55,477 nucleotides of DNA. It comes from an uncultured Clostridia bacterium. Its GTDB lineage: Bacteria > Bacillota > Clostridia > TANB77 > CAG-508. The DNA lies in contig CAKOVG010000005.1 of NCBI GenBank assembly GCA_934121875.1, positions 1 to 55,477 on the forward strand, written 5' to 3'. Positions 16,631 to 26,166 of the stretch are shown here, piece by piece. Positions within the stretch are counted from its first letter, which is position 1. Every line of letters begins with the position of its first letter. Below the pieces are notes generated by a model. The model ran no database searches. It was not told where the DNA came from and was given only the letters and a program-made list of their open reading frames with translations. The position numbers were made by a program, and so were the translations under genes.

Positions 16631-18602
16631 ATGATTAGAATACTTCTAATACTAATTGTATTTATAATAGCTGTATTCTTAGTACTTCAATTTTTAAAGA
16701 AAAGAAAAAATGCAGAAAAAGAAGTAGAAATAGAGGTTGATGACAAAACATATACACTAGAAATGATGACTGCATTTGTAAAGAAAAGATTAGACGAAAT
16801 TACAAAAATCAACTTATATGATATTGGTCTTTCAGAAGAAGAATTAAAAAGAAGAAAGCAAAAAAAATACGAATTAAAAAAGGCTTTAAAAGGTTGTACA
16901 TATGGTGACGTAAATGATAAAAAATATATCAAAGAATTAATATATGATTTATTAGCTAGAGAATATGGAACAAATGAAACCAATATATCTAAAGCAATAC
17001 CATTTGATATACCTTCATTATTAACACCACAAGACAAATTTGATATTATACTATATATGTATAAAAATGAATTTGGATATGAGGCACTACCAGAAATTAT
17101 AAAAAAATATAGCTTGGATGACTTAAAATATGTAGAAGGTGAGGCAAAACCTTGTTATGTTATTACAGCCCAAGAGATAAATAAAATATTTGAAGATGAA
17201 AATTTTATACTCACATTTCCAGATAAACTTAATGTAGTAGTACAAAGAATTTATCAACATTACAAAGGATACAGTGCTATAGATGAAATAAGAGATATGA
17301 ATATAGATGGTATTTCAGGTGGTGTATCTGGTTTACCAGAGTCTTTCTTGAGTCAAGTTGCTCAAACAGATGGAGATTATTTAAATCAAATTGCAGATCA
17401 TAAAGTTCCAAGAGCTTGTGACAGTATTTGGATAATGTTCCATGGTAAATCAATAAGATTAGCATTTTTATCATTTGGAACAGAAGCAGAATTAAAAAGA
17501 GTTTGCCAAAACATATACAAATATAATAATCCTGGGCAATTATCAGATACAAATGGATTTAAAATCAACGAAATGAAAGATGGATCTCGTGTAGTTGTAG
17601 TAAGACCAAGTATGTCTGAAACATGGGCATTCTTTGTAAGAAAGTTCGACGTAAAGCGTGCATCACTTGAACAAATCATTCAATTTCCGGGAAAAGAAGA
17701 AGCAATAGATTTACTAAAGTATTTAGTTAAAGGAGCAAGAATTATATCACTAACAGGTGAACAAGGATGTCGGAAAAACAACAATGCTTATGGCTATGAT
17801 TGAAAACATATACGAAACAATGAACCTTCGTATTACAGAAACAGCATTTGAGCTTCACTTAAGAAAAATATATCCAACAAGAAACATATTATCAATGAGA
17901 GAAACAGAAACTGTTTCTGGACAAGACTGTTTGGACGTTCAGAAAAAAACTGATGGTTCTGTTAATATCATCGGTGAGGTTGCAACAGACCCTGTTGCTT
18001 CATGGATGATACAATCAGCACAAGTTGCTTCTAAGTTTACATTGTTTACTCACCATGCTAAAACTTTTCCAGACTTAGTAACAGCACTTCGTAACTCAAT
18101 GTTAAGAGCTGGTGTTTTCAAAGACGAAAAAACAGCAGAAGAACAAGTTGTACAAGTACTTAACTTTGACATTCACCTAGTAAAAGACTTTAGAGGAAGA
18201 AGATATATAGAAAGAGTAACAGAATGTATTCCAGTAGAAGAAAAGAATGAATATACATTTGATTATAGAAAAGAAAAAACTATAGAGGGTAAGCTTGACA
18301 AGTTTATGGACAATGCAACAGTGTTCTTTACAAAAACAACTAACAGAGAATTATTTAAACACAGAAATATATTAGAATACCATGATGGTACATATGTACT
18401 TACAAACCCAATATCAGAAGCCAATATTAAAGCTATGAGAACAAACATGGATGATAATGATTTGGCTGGATTTGACGATTTTTTACAAAGAAATTGGGGA
18501 ATAAAACCACCAAAAGAAATTGACTATGAAGAAAAAATAGAAAGTAATAAAGAGCAAGTAGAACCTAAAAAAAGGGGAAGAAAACCAAAAACAAAAGTAT
18601 AA
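16631..18602 (+). pseudogene. tadA: TadA/CpaF-type secretion ATPase, interrupted by a one-base insertion
   Basis: The motor ATPase of Tad pili. The frame from ATG 16631 breaks at 'LTGEQGC'. Deleting one C at 17771 restores Walker A 'GEQGCGKTTML' and a continuous 656-aa protein. Downstream are the Walker B-like 'NIIGEVA' and the His box 'TLFTHHA'. Unusually for this soluble family, residues 1-22 form a hydrophobic helix ('LLILIVFIIAVFLVLQFL'), which suggests a membrane-tethered motor. The C-terminus is a Lys/Arg tail. Everything past the break is well conserved in sense, so decay is unlikely. Placed between the CpaE-like and TadB/C genes, as expected for a Tad operon. Confidence 0.88.
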
Positions 18603-18628
18603 TAAGAAATGAGAGGTGATTTTAAGAT

Positions 18629-20719
18629 ATGAACAACGATATGATTTTATATATGATGATGGGAGCAGCTGCACTATTTGTTGTAATAGTAATAGCATTT
18701 CTTGTTATAAAAAATAAAAAGCAAAATTCAGAAATAGCTCAAATTAGAAAATTACAACAAGGAACTAAAGAAAAAAGCTTTACATCAGAAATATTATATC
18801 AAAAATTATATGTAATATATCTTAAAACACCTTTTTTGAAAAGATATTTATTAAAGCTAAGAAGAAGATTAGCTATTATAAATGTTGATGACGAATATTT
18901 AACTAGAAGGCAAGCTGCTAAAATTTTAACCAATACATTATTAATTGTAATACCATTAGCAATAGCTATTATTGTAATTACTAAAAGTAATACCTTATTA
19001 ATGTCAATGTTATTAATATTTGAATTATTTATGGTAGATACTTTTATTGATGGTATGGTTGATAAATTAGATAATAAATTACTAAAAGAACAAATAGAAT
19101 TTTTCTCAGAAATAAGACATGCATATCATGAGTTTAACATGGTAGAAGAGGCAATTTATCAAGTAGCACAAGATGATGATAAACCAGAAATGTCTCGACA
19201 AGCAGAAAAAATATATGAAGTGCTTATATCAGATGATCCTGAATCAGAACTCGAAAAATATTATGATATAGCACCAAACAGCTATCTGAAAGAATTTGCA
19301 GGAGTTTCATACTTAACCAAAGAATTTGGAGACCGTAAAATTGATAAATCATCATTATACTTAAAAAATCTAAATAATATTACACAAGAAATGCAATTAG
19401 AAATATTAAAAAGAGATAAATTAGATTATACATTTCAGAGTTTAGCGGTTATAGCAATTGTTCCAATACTTGCGATTGAACCAATTAAAAACTGGGCAGT
19501 TTCGCAATTTAGCTTTACAGAGTCATTTTATAACGGAAAAAATGGAATGTTAGTACAAATACTAATCGTAATAGCAACATTTGTATGTTATATATTAACC
19601 AGAAAGTTAAAAGATAATGGTTCAACAGCAGCAAACACAAAAAACACACAAAATCCATGGCAAGAAAAATTATATCAAAATCCTTTTATTAAAAAAATTA
19701 TAGATTTATTCATACCAAACAAAGGAACAAAAGAATATAGAACATTAAGCAAAAAAATGAAAGATGCTGCTTCAAAAGACAAAATGGAATGGCTATATAT
19801 AAATAGAATAATTTTGTGTATTTCAGTATTTATAGCATCAGTATTTTTAATAGGAAAATTACATCAAATAACAATAAATAGGGTTTATACAGACCCAACA
19901 GTAACATTTAATATTTTAGGACAGATGAATGAAAAAGACGAAAAGAAAGCTATGGAATTAACGGAATCTGATAACAAATATATAAATCACTTTAAAGGAA
20001 ATACAAAAGTAACTCAGGCAGATATTGAAAAGGCAATGAGAGGTGGAAGAATTAATAAAGATTACCTAAATAGCAAAGACGAAGAAATTGCAAAAGCAGC
20101 TGAAAGAATTTTAGGAAAAATTAAAATTATAAATACTGAAAAAATGCAATGGTTTGAGTTTTTAATTGCTATGGTATTAGCAGTTATAGCATACAATGGA
20201 CCAATTTGGTTACTTAAATTTCAAGCTAAAATGAGAGAAATGGAAATGGAAGACGAAGTAATGCAGTTTAATACCATTATCTTAATGTTAATGAAAATTG
20301 AGAGAGTAAATGTTGAAATAATACTAGAATGGCTAGAAAGATATGCAAATATATTTAAAGAACCAATAAGTAAATGTGTAAACAACTATGAAAGTGGTGC
20401 ATGGGAAGCACTTGAACAATTAAAAGAAGATGTTACATATCAACCATTTATTAGAATTGTAGAAAGTCTTCAAGCAGCAGTAGAAAAAATTCCAATTCCA
20501 GATGCATTTGATGAACTAGATACAGAAAGAGAATACTATCAAGAAAAGAGAAAAGAATCGAATGAAAGACTAATATCTAGAAAAGGAAAAATAGGTAAAA
20601 TGATAGGTTTTGCACCAATGGTTATATTATTTGTAGGATTTTTAATTATTCCATTAGTATTTATTGGTTTAACAAGCATGAAAGAATCTTTTGATAGTAT
20701 GACTTCTATGCAAAAATAA
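18629..20719 (+). CDS. Double TadB/TadC-like inner-membrane platform protein
   Basis: A 696-aa membrane protein that appears to combine two GspF/TadC-like units in one chain. Hydrophobic segments are near residues 8-27, 95-140, 270-290, 305-325, 385-410, 510-530 and 665-690. The first cytoplasmic GspF-like helical block is around 'QIEFFSEIRHAYHEFNMVEE', the second around 'MQFNTIILMLMKIERVNVE' to 'IVESLQAAVEKIPI'. Most Tad systems use separate TadB and TadC proteins, so this is likely a fusion forming the platform that TadA drives. Follows tadA by 26 bp. Confidence 0.75.
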   Translation: MNNDMILYMMMGAAALFVVIVIAFLVIKNKKQNSEIAQIRKLQQGTKEKSFTSEILYQKLYVIYLKTPFLKRYLLKLRRRLAIINVDDEYLTRRQAAKILTNTLLIVIPLAIAIIVITKSNTLLMSMLLIFELFMVDTFIDGMVDKLDNKLLKEQIEFFSEIRHAYHEFNMVEEAIYQVAQDDDKPEMSRQAEKIYEVLISDDPESELEKYYDIAPNSYLKEFAGVSYLTKEFGDRKIDKSSLYLKNLNNITQEMQLEILKRDKLDYTFQSLAVIAIVPILAIEPIKNWAVSQFSFTESFYNGKNGMLVQILIVIATFVCYILTRKLKDNGSTAANTKNTQNPWQEKLYQNPFIKKIIDLFIPNKGTKEYRTLSKKMKDAASKDKMEWLYINRIILCISVFIASVFLIGKLHQITINRVYTDPTVTFNILGQMNEKDEKKAMELTESDNKYINHFKGNTKVTQADIEKAMRGGRINKDYLNSKDEEIAKAAERILGKIKIINTEKMQWFEFLIAMVLAVIAYNGPIWLLKFQAKMREMEMEDEVMQFNTIILMLMKIERVNVEIILEWLERYANIFKEPISKCVNNYESGAWEALEQLKEDVTYQPFIRIVESLQAAVEKIPIPDAFDELDTEREYYQEKRKESNERLISRKGKIGKMIGFAPMVILFVGFLIIPLVFIGLTSMKESFDSMTSMQK

Positions 20720-20740
20720 ACCTAAGAAAGGAAAAAATAA

Positions 20741-21406
20741 ATGGAAAATGCATCAAAAGCTTTAATTATAGCTGGATCAGTTTTACTTTCACTACTAATT
20801 ATTAGTGCTTTGGTACTTATGTTTAATAAAATTGGTCAACTTAAAAGGAATGAAGCAGATATAGAAGGTATACAAAAAATAGAAGAATACAATAAACAAA
20901 TAGAAAACTTTTATAGAACAGGGCTTTATGGAAGTGAAATATTATCACTTGCTAACCTGGTGGAAGACTATAATAAAAGATTACATGAATTAGAAGAATA
21001 CGAAGAAATTAAGTTAACTGTTGAATTTAAAACAGTTGATTATAAAAATTTTGCTAAAAGTCCAGCAACAAGTAAGGAATTGATACAAGGATTTCAAAAG
21101 TTAGAAAATGAGGCTCAAAAGGTAGGAAATAAAACCTATTATGGAAAAACAGTAAAGACATTAGACAGTATGAAAGACTCTCAAATAAAGGATTTACTAA
21201 TAGCAAATGGAGAACAAGTACAAGATTTATCTATAATAAATATTAGAGACTATTTAAGTAATTCAGCAAAAAAAGACATAGAACAATATTCAGAATTAAA
21301 CCTTGAAGTTAGAAATTTTAAAAATAGAAAGTTTCAAAAACCATTAATAATATATAACAATTATGGAAGAATAACAAATATAACGGTTAAAGAAATTGGT
21401 ATATAG
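20741..21406 (+). CDS. Tad-operon pilin-like protein 1
   Basis: A 221-aa protein that starts 'MENASKALIIAGSVLLSLLI', a motif shared with the genes at 21421 and 22546. The membrane helix begins by residue 7 with no leader and no Gly-x-x-x-x-Glu prepilin site. The exported part has 'YNKQIENFYRTG...GSEILSLANLVEDYNKR', matching the paralogs' 'YN-F-Y...L---V--NN' pattern. Probably a minor subunit of the fibre or pseudopilus; no family name recognised. 21 bp after the platform gene. Confidence 0.7.
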   Translation: MENASKALIIAGSVLLSLLIISALVLMFNKIGQLKRNEADIEGIQKIEEYNKQIENFYRTGLYGSEILSLANLVEDYNKRLHELEEYEEIKLTVEFKTVDYKNFAKSPATSKELIQGFQKLENEAQKVGNKTYYGKTVKTLDSMKDSQIKDLLIANGEQVQDLSIINIRDYLSNSAKKDIEQYSELNLEVRNFKNRKFQKPLIIYNNYGRITNITVKEIGI

Positions 21407-21420
21407 GAAAGGAGCCAAAT

Positions 21421-21954
21421 ATGGAAAATGCATCAAAAGCTCTAATAATGGCATCAGGCATTTTACTGGGTATAATGATATTAACAATTGGAGTTTATAT
21501 ATTTTCAATATTTGGACAATATAGTGAAGATGCATACAAAAAAATGGAAGAGGCACAAATAGAACAATTTAACAATCAATTTTTAAAATATTATGGAAAT
21601 ATAAGCAGAACTTATATAAATGAGGAAACTCAAAAACAAGAAACTGTAGAAGGACCTATTGAAGTATCAGCACATGAAATTATTAGTATAGCTAATTTAG
21701 CAGGACAAAACAATATATCATATGGATTAAGTGAAATGAATACATACAATGAAAATAGTTTTTATATTCAAGTTGATATTTATGACAAAACAAACAGACC
21801 TAAAAATAACGATAATTTAGAAAAATGGGATGAATTAAAAAAAATTACATTTATAAGGGAACATTCAAATGATAAATATAAATGTACTGATGCAGTTATA
21901 AGTAAAAATACCAAGAAAATTTGTTATATGAGATTTGAAAAAATTTATAAATAG
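21421..21954 (+). CDS. Tad-operon pilin-like protein 2
   Basis: A 177-aa paralog: 'MENASKALIMASGILLGIMILTIGVYIF', then a helical spacer and 'FNNQFLKYYGNIS' and 'AHEIISIANLAGQNN'. The C-terminal part contains a predicted beta region ('FYIQVDIYDKTNRP', 'KITFIREHSNDKYKC'). AAAGGAG lies 7 nt before ATG; the gap to the previous gene is 14 bp. Minor pilin-like subunit by context. Confidence 0.7.
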   Translation: MENASKALIMASGILLGIMILTIGVYIFSIFGQYSEDAYKKMEEAQIEQFNNQFLKYYGNISRTYINEETQKQETVEGPIEVSAHEIISIANLAGQNNISYGLSEMNTYNENSFYIQVDIYDKTNRPKNNDNLEKWDELKKITFIREHSNDKYKCTDAVISKNTKKICYMRFEKIYK

Positions 21955-21966
21955 TAAGGAAAATAA

Positions 21967-22398
21967 ATGAAAAAATCAATAGTTATTTTACTAGCAATAT
22001 TGACATTAATAACTTCTATAGTGTATTTATATATAAATAATTTAACTAAAATTCAAAAAAATGCTAAAAAAAATAATAAGGAATATGAACAATATTATGA
22101 ACAAGAAATACTAGGAGTTACACTAATTAGTATAATAAATCAAGCAATAGACTATAATGAAAAAAATAATGTACAAAAACAAGATAAAGAATATTTAAAT
22201 GATAATAAAAATTCTATTCATATTTATGTAAAATTTTTAGAAAGCGAAAAAATCATAAAAATGGAAAGTATTGCAGAAAAACAAACAGAAAATTTTGTAA
22301 AATATTATGCAACAGCTACATTTAAATGTACAAAGATTGAATATCATAGCAAAACACATTATATAAAAAATATGTACTTTGAACAAATAAAAAAATAA
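21967..22398 (+). CDS. Tad-operon pilin-like protein 3
   Basis: A 143-aa protein with an N-terminal helix ('SIVILLAILTLITSIVYLYI') and the same downstream pattern as its neighbours: 'EYEQYYEQEILGVTLISIINQAIDYNEKNN', then a C-terminal beta region with 'FKCTKIEYHSKTHYIKNMYF'. Its N-terminus lacks the 'MENASKA' block, so it is a more divergent paralog. Followed by the only internal promoter of the operon that I can see. Confidence 0.65.
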   Translation: MKKSIVILLAILTLITSIVYLYINNLTKIQKNAKKNNKEYEQYYEQEILGVTLISIINQAIDYNEKNNVQKQDKEYLNDNKNSIHIYVKFLESEKIIKMESIAEKQTENFVKYYATATFKCTKIEYHSKTHYIKNMYFEQIKK

Positions 22399-22428
22399 AA
22401 AATACCAAAAAATTCTACAAGAAAAGTA

Positions 22429-22458
22429 TTTACATATTTTGATGTTTAGTGTTATAAT
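22429..22458 (+). promoter_or_regulatory. Internal sigma-A promoter before the putative major pilin
   Basis: TTTACA (22429-22434), 18-bp spacer ending in TGT, TATAAT (22453-22458). An 80-nt leader and a strong AAAAAGGAGG site then precede the gene at 22546. Confidence 0.65.
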
Positions 22459-22545
22459 TAATACATATTATAACGATTTAAAGATTTTATTATTAGATCA
22501 AATTCTAATTTAAATATACAAATGTAAAAAGGAGGAAATTTTTTT

Positions 22546-23010
22546 ATGGAAAACGCATCAAAAGCTCTAATAATTGCAGGAGCAATTTTACTATCTATTT
22601 TAATTATTGGGTTGGGTATGTTTATATATCAACAAGCTGCAGGTGTAATGGGTGGAGTTAACATGGACTCACAAGAAGTACAAGCATATAATTCACAATT
22701 TTTAAATTATGAAGGTCAAAGAAATGGTACTCAAGTAAGAGCATTATGTGATTTAGTAAGAAGTCATAATAATTCTAAAATGGATGATTCTTCATTGCAA
22801 GTTGCAGTATTTTATGCAAATGGAACATCTGGAAAACAGGGTAAAGAAAAAACAGAAGCAAATATTGCAGATGAAGTAACTTATCAAGAGGTAACTGATG
22901 TAAAAAATCAAATTAAAGCAGGAAAAATGTACAATGTTAGTTTTACACCAGCTAAATCTGGAAAAATTATTAGTGTTAAAATAGAAGATAAAACAGATAA
23001 AACAAATTAA
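22546..23010 (+). CDS. Putative major pilin of the Tad-like system
   Basis: A 154-aa protein: 'MENASKALIIAGAILLSILI' helix at the extreme N-terminus, then 'YNSQFLNYEGQRNGTQVRALCDLVRSHNN' and a Lys-rich beta region. It is the only subunit gene with its own promoter and the strongest ribosome site of the operon, and is the most compact paralog, so I infer it is the main fibre subunit. The helix starts without a cleavable leader, unlike canonical type IV or Flp pilins. Confidence 0.7.
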   Translation: MENASKALIIAGAILLSILIIGLGMFIYQQAAGVMGGVNMDSQEVQAYNSQFLNYEGQRNGTQVRALCDLVRSHNNSKMDDSSLQVAVFYANGTSGKQGKEKTEANIADEVTYQEVTDVKNQIKAGKMYNVSFTPAKSGKIISVKIEDKTDKTN

Positions 23011-23030
23011 AAGATAGGAAATGAGAAAGT

Positions 23031-23726
23031 ATGGATAATGCAACAGATGCCTTAAAAATAGCTTTTGCAGTGTTAGTATTTACAATAGCACTAACAATTA
23101 GTATTTCAATGTTTTCTCAACTAAATCGAGTATCTGGTATAGTTATATCAAGTGCAGATAATACAAAATATTATGAGTACAAAATAACTACAGATGAACA
23201 AAAATCAAGGATTGTAGGGTTGGAAAATATTATTCCTACCCTTTATAAATATTATAAAGAAAATTATACAGTATTGTTTCTTAGAGAAAATGGGGAGCCA
23301 TTAAATTTATATGAAAGTCAAATGAATAGAAAGCTATGGACTGATGTTAATAGTGACCTTAAAGTTATTGGCAAATACTACAAAAATAATAGCAATAATA
23401 ATCCAGTATGCGCATTTGATGTTGACGAAGAAACAATTAGACATGAACCATGGGTAGGTACACCATCTGATTATAAAGAAAACCTTGATGCATTTTTATA
23501 TGGAGGAAGTTTTAAATATAAAAGTGGTGGTGTAGATGCAAATGGAAAAGATGGTTACACATATACAAAAGGATTTATAGAAAGATTTTCAGACAAAAAG
23601 TTCAAGGAAACATTAGGAGAATATTACTACAGTCTTTCTACAGATGTAGAGGGAAATACAAATGAACTATTAAAAAATAGGAAAAAAAGAGTTATTATAT
23701 ATCAATTACAAAATAAGGAGAATTAA
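23031..23726 (+). CDS. Tad-operon pilin-like protein 5
   Basis: A 231-aa protein. N-terminal 'MDNATDALKIAFAVLVFTIALTISI' is a variant of the 'MENASKA' helix. Then come 'KIVGLENIIPTLYKYY'-type helical pattern, a segment with 'YTVLFLREN', and Gly/Tyr-rich loops ('FLYGGSFKYKSGG'). 20 bp after the putative major pilin and 2 bp before the next gene, so tightly coupled. Likely a tip or minor subunit; inference from context. Confidence 0.65.
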   Translation: MDNATDALKIAFAVLVFTIALTISISMFSQLNRVSGIVISSADNTKYYEYKITTDEQKSRIVGLENIIPTLYKYYKENYTVLFLRENGEPLNLYESQMNRKLWTDVNSDLKVIGKYYKNNSNNNPVCAFDVDEETIRHEPWVGTPSDYKENLDAFLYGGSFKYKSGGVDANGKDGYTYTKGFIERFSDKKFKETLGEYYYSLSTDVEGNTNELLKNRKKRVIIYQLQNKEN

Positions 23727-23728
23727 TT

Positions 23729-24253
23729 ATGGGTGATAGTTTAATTACAATTATAGCAATATTTTTAGCCGCAATTTTAATGTTTATTTTTCCACTTATG
23801 TCTTTATCAGAAAGAACAGATGATATTTCACAATTGGCAGTATCAACAACTACAAACGAGTTTGTAGATAAAATTAGAACAACAGGTAAAATTACTTTAG
23901 ATGAGTATGAAAAATATATACAAACTATTTCTGCAACAGGAAATTCATTTGAAGTAGAAATGAAAATTCAACAACTAGATGAAAATCCAGGAGTAAAAGT
24001 AACACAGGCAGAAGTAACTAAAATAGGTGAAAATGTTTACTATAATAAGTATACTAGCCAAATAGAAGAAGAATTAAACAAAAATGGAAAAATAAAATTA
24101 AAAGAAGGAGATATAGTTTCAGTAACAGTAAAAAATACAAACCAAACTATAGCACAAATATTAAGAAACTTCTTTTATCAAATTACAGGTAATGAATCTT
24201 CACAAATTGCTGCAAAGCATGGTGGAGTAGTAACTGTAAATGGAAGCAATTAA
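23729..24253 (+). CDS. Tad-operon membrane-anchored protein, unknown
   Basis: A 174-aa protein with one N-terminal helix ('LITIIAIFLAAILMFIFPLM') and an extracytoplasmic alpha/beta domain ('EFVDKIRTTGKITLDEYEKYI', 'EVEMKIQQLDENPG', 'GDIVSVTVKNTNQTIAQILRNFFY'). The short helix-first layout resembles TadE/TadF-type pseudopilins in arrangement, not in a motif I can align. Gap to the previous gene is 2 bp. Confidence 0.6.
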   Translation: MGDSLITIIAIFLAAILMFIFPLMSLSERTDDISQLAVSTTTNEFVDKIRTTGKITLDEYEKYIQTISATGNSFEVEMKIQQLDENPGVKVTQAEVTKIGENVYYNKYTSQIEEELNKNGKIKLKEGDIVSVTVKNTNQTIAQILRNFFYQITGNESSQIAAKHGGVVTVNGSN

Positions 24254-24345
24254 TTATTAATAAATTTGGGATTTAAAAGGTCCCTACTAATGGGGAGTGG
24301 ATATTTAGGCTACTTCCTTATTTTTAAATTTTAGGAGAAATATAT

Positions 24346-26112
24346 ATGAAAATTCAGTATATTGCCGTAATTTTTGTTATTATAATTTTGCCAATAGCTA
24401 TTGTAATGTCATCATATATTGGCTCACAAATTGATACAATAACATTACAAACTAAATATGATACAAAGTTAACAAATGCTACTTATGATGCAATTTCGGC
24501 CTTACAAATAAATACAGTAAATAATAGATATTCAAGTGTTAGTGACTCTAAAATTAGAGATATAGAAGCATCAATAAACACTTTTTACAATTCTATGTTA
24601 AATAATGAACAACTATTAAAAGAAGAAATGCAAGTATATACACCAGCCTTAGTGTATACTTTATATGATGGATATTATATATATACTAAATATGATAATA
24701 TGTATCCAAAAAACGATGGAACAGTTTATACAAATAATTTACAGACAAAAACTAATTATGGACTTAGACCATATATATACTATGCTTGTAGATATAAAGA
24801 TGGTTCAAGAGAGTTTGTGGTAAATTATACATTAGACAATGCAATAACTATTTACGGAAATTTTATAATTAATGGGAAAAAAACATATAAAACTTTATCA
24901 GGATATTTAGTAAACCCAGAAAGTGTAAAAATATTAAATGCAAATAAAACAGAACCGCTTAAATGGAAGTTAACATATGATATTCATGGAAAACATAATG
25001 ATAATGATACAGTTACAATTGGACCAGAATTATTAACAGAAAAAATATTATTTGCAGATAAATCAAGCGAAACATATAATTATATTACTTATAACGGACA
25101 GAAAATATATTATGATAATAATAATAATAAATATTTTATATATGAAAATTATTCAAAATTATATTTAACAAATTCTACATCAAATGAAAAAATATATAAA
25201 TATTTACAAGCTAGAACGCAAAATAATAATTTATATAGTACAAGTGCATTTGAGTATTATTACAATGCTAAAAATTTTAGCGAACAGGTAGTAAAACTAA
25301 CAAAAGGAATAACACAAAAACATGCGGTTGATGAAAATGGAAATGCAGTTACTTTTGAAACAAGTACAGGAGATTTAGAAATATTTGTAACAAGTCAAGA
25401 AAATGATCCATTGATAACATATTCTACATTTGACGAAAACCGTAGAAATGTAATAAGAAAATCAATAGAATCAAACTTAATATCAGCAGTAGCACAATAT
25501 AATTTATATACAAGCGAAAGCTATGAGTATCGTTTACCAGTATTAAAGGAAACTGATTGGGAAAAAATAACTAATAATGTTTCAGTAATTTCACTTTTAC
25601 AAGGAATTCCAATTGGATATAAATATTATAATAATTATTGTGTATTAACAAACAATAATAATGAAGAAAATATTAAAAGAGAAAATATTTATATTATAAC
25701 TGAAAATAACCAAACTAAAGCAAGAGAATATCATTTTGCAGGTTGCAAACATTTAATAGAAAACTCAAATGATAAAATTATTAAAGCATACTCAAATCTT
25801 AACTTCTTGAGACAAAAAGTTAGAATATCAGAAAACAATTATATATATTTTTACCCTCAAAATATTAATAATACAATAACATCATGTTATTATTGTATGG
25901 TAAATGCTTCAGATTTGTATACAATAAACCAAATAATTAAGGGAAAAATAATGGAAAAAGATATAGTAAATGATACTAATAAGGTAAAATACGATGTGAG
26001 TTTAGAGGGAGAAAAAAACAATAGATTTAAACAAATTAGAGAAGAATATATTAAAGCACTGGCAAGAGAAACTTATGATTTGTATCAAGTTGAATTAGAT
26101 TCAATGAACTAA
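24346..26112 (+). CDS. Large membrane-anchored protein of the Tad-like operon
   Basis: A 588-aa protein with an N-terminal helix ('IAVIFVIIILPIAIVMSSYI') followed by a Tyr/Asn-rich extracellular region. The region near the helix ('TKLTNATYDAISALQINTVNN', 'IEASINTFYNSML', 'YTLYDGYYIYTKY') looks like a long pseudopilin-type stalk. Near the C-terminus the spacing 'HFAGCKH' and 'CYYCMVNASDLY' suggests a Cys/His metal or disulfide site. Last gene of the operon; the 92-bp gap before it has only a weak hairpin. Possibly a tip adhesin or TadG-like subunit. Confidence 0.6.
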   Translation: MKIQYIAVIFVIIILPIAIVMSSYIGSQIDTITLQTKYDTKLTNATYDAISALQINTVNNRYSSVSDSKIRDIEASINTFYNSMLNNEQLLKEEMQVYTPALVYTLYDGYYIYTKYDNMYPKNDGTVYTNNLQTKTNYGLRPYIYYACRYKDGSREFVVNYTLDNAITIYGNFIINGKKTYKTLSGYLVNPESVKILNANKTEPLKWKLTYDIHGKHNDNDTVTIGPELLTEKILFADKSSETYNYITYNGQKIYYDNNNNKYFIYENYSKLYLTNSTSNEKIYKYLQARTQNNNLYSTSAFEYYYNAKNFSEQVVKLTKGITQKHAVDENGNAVTFETSTGDLEIFVTSQENDPLITYSTFDENRRNVIRKSIESNLISAVAQYNLYTSESYEYRLPVLKETDWEKITNNVSVISLLQGIPIGYKYYNNYCVLTNNNNEENIKRENIYIITENNQTKAREYHFAGCKHLIENSNDKIIKAYSNLNFLRQKVRISENNYIYFYPQNINNTITSCYYCMVNASDLYTINQIIKGKIMEKDIVNDTNKVKYDVSLEGEKNNRFKQIREEYIKALARETYDLYQVELDSMN

Positions 26113-26131
26113 AAAAGTTTAAAAAATAAAA

Positions 26132-26166
26132 ATATGGTTATCCTAATAAAAAAGGAGTGACCATAT
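26132..26166 (+). promoter_or_regulatory. Hairpin masking the spoIVB ribosome site and start codon
   Basis: Left arm 26132-26144 (ATATGGTTATCCT) pairs with 26153-26166 (AGGAGTGACCATAT): 13 pairs, including one G-T pair, with one bulged G and an 8-nt loop. The right arm contains the AGGAG site and the first two bases of ATG 26165. Transcripts that include the left arm should translate spoIVB poorly. Confidence 0.65.

Noticed and set aside
24254..24345. Possible riboswitch before the last Tad-operon gene
   Set aside because: Only a weak bulged hairpin (GGAGTGG with CTACTTCC) and short GGGA/TCCC pairing are visible; no known riboswitch core.
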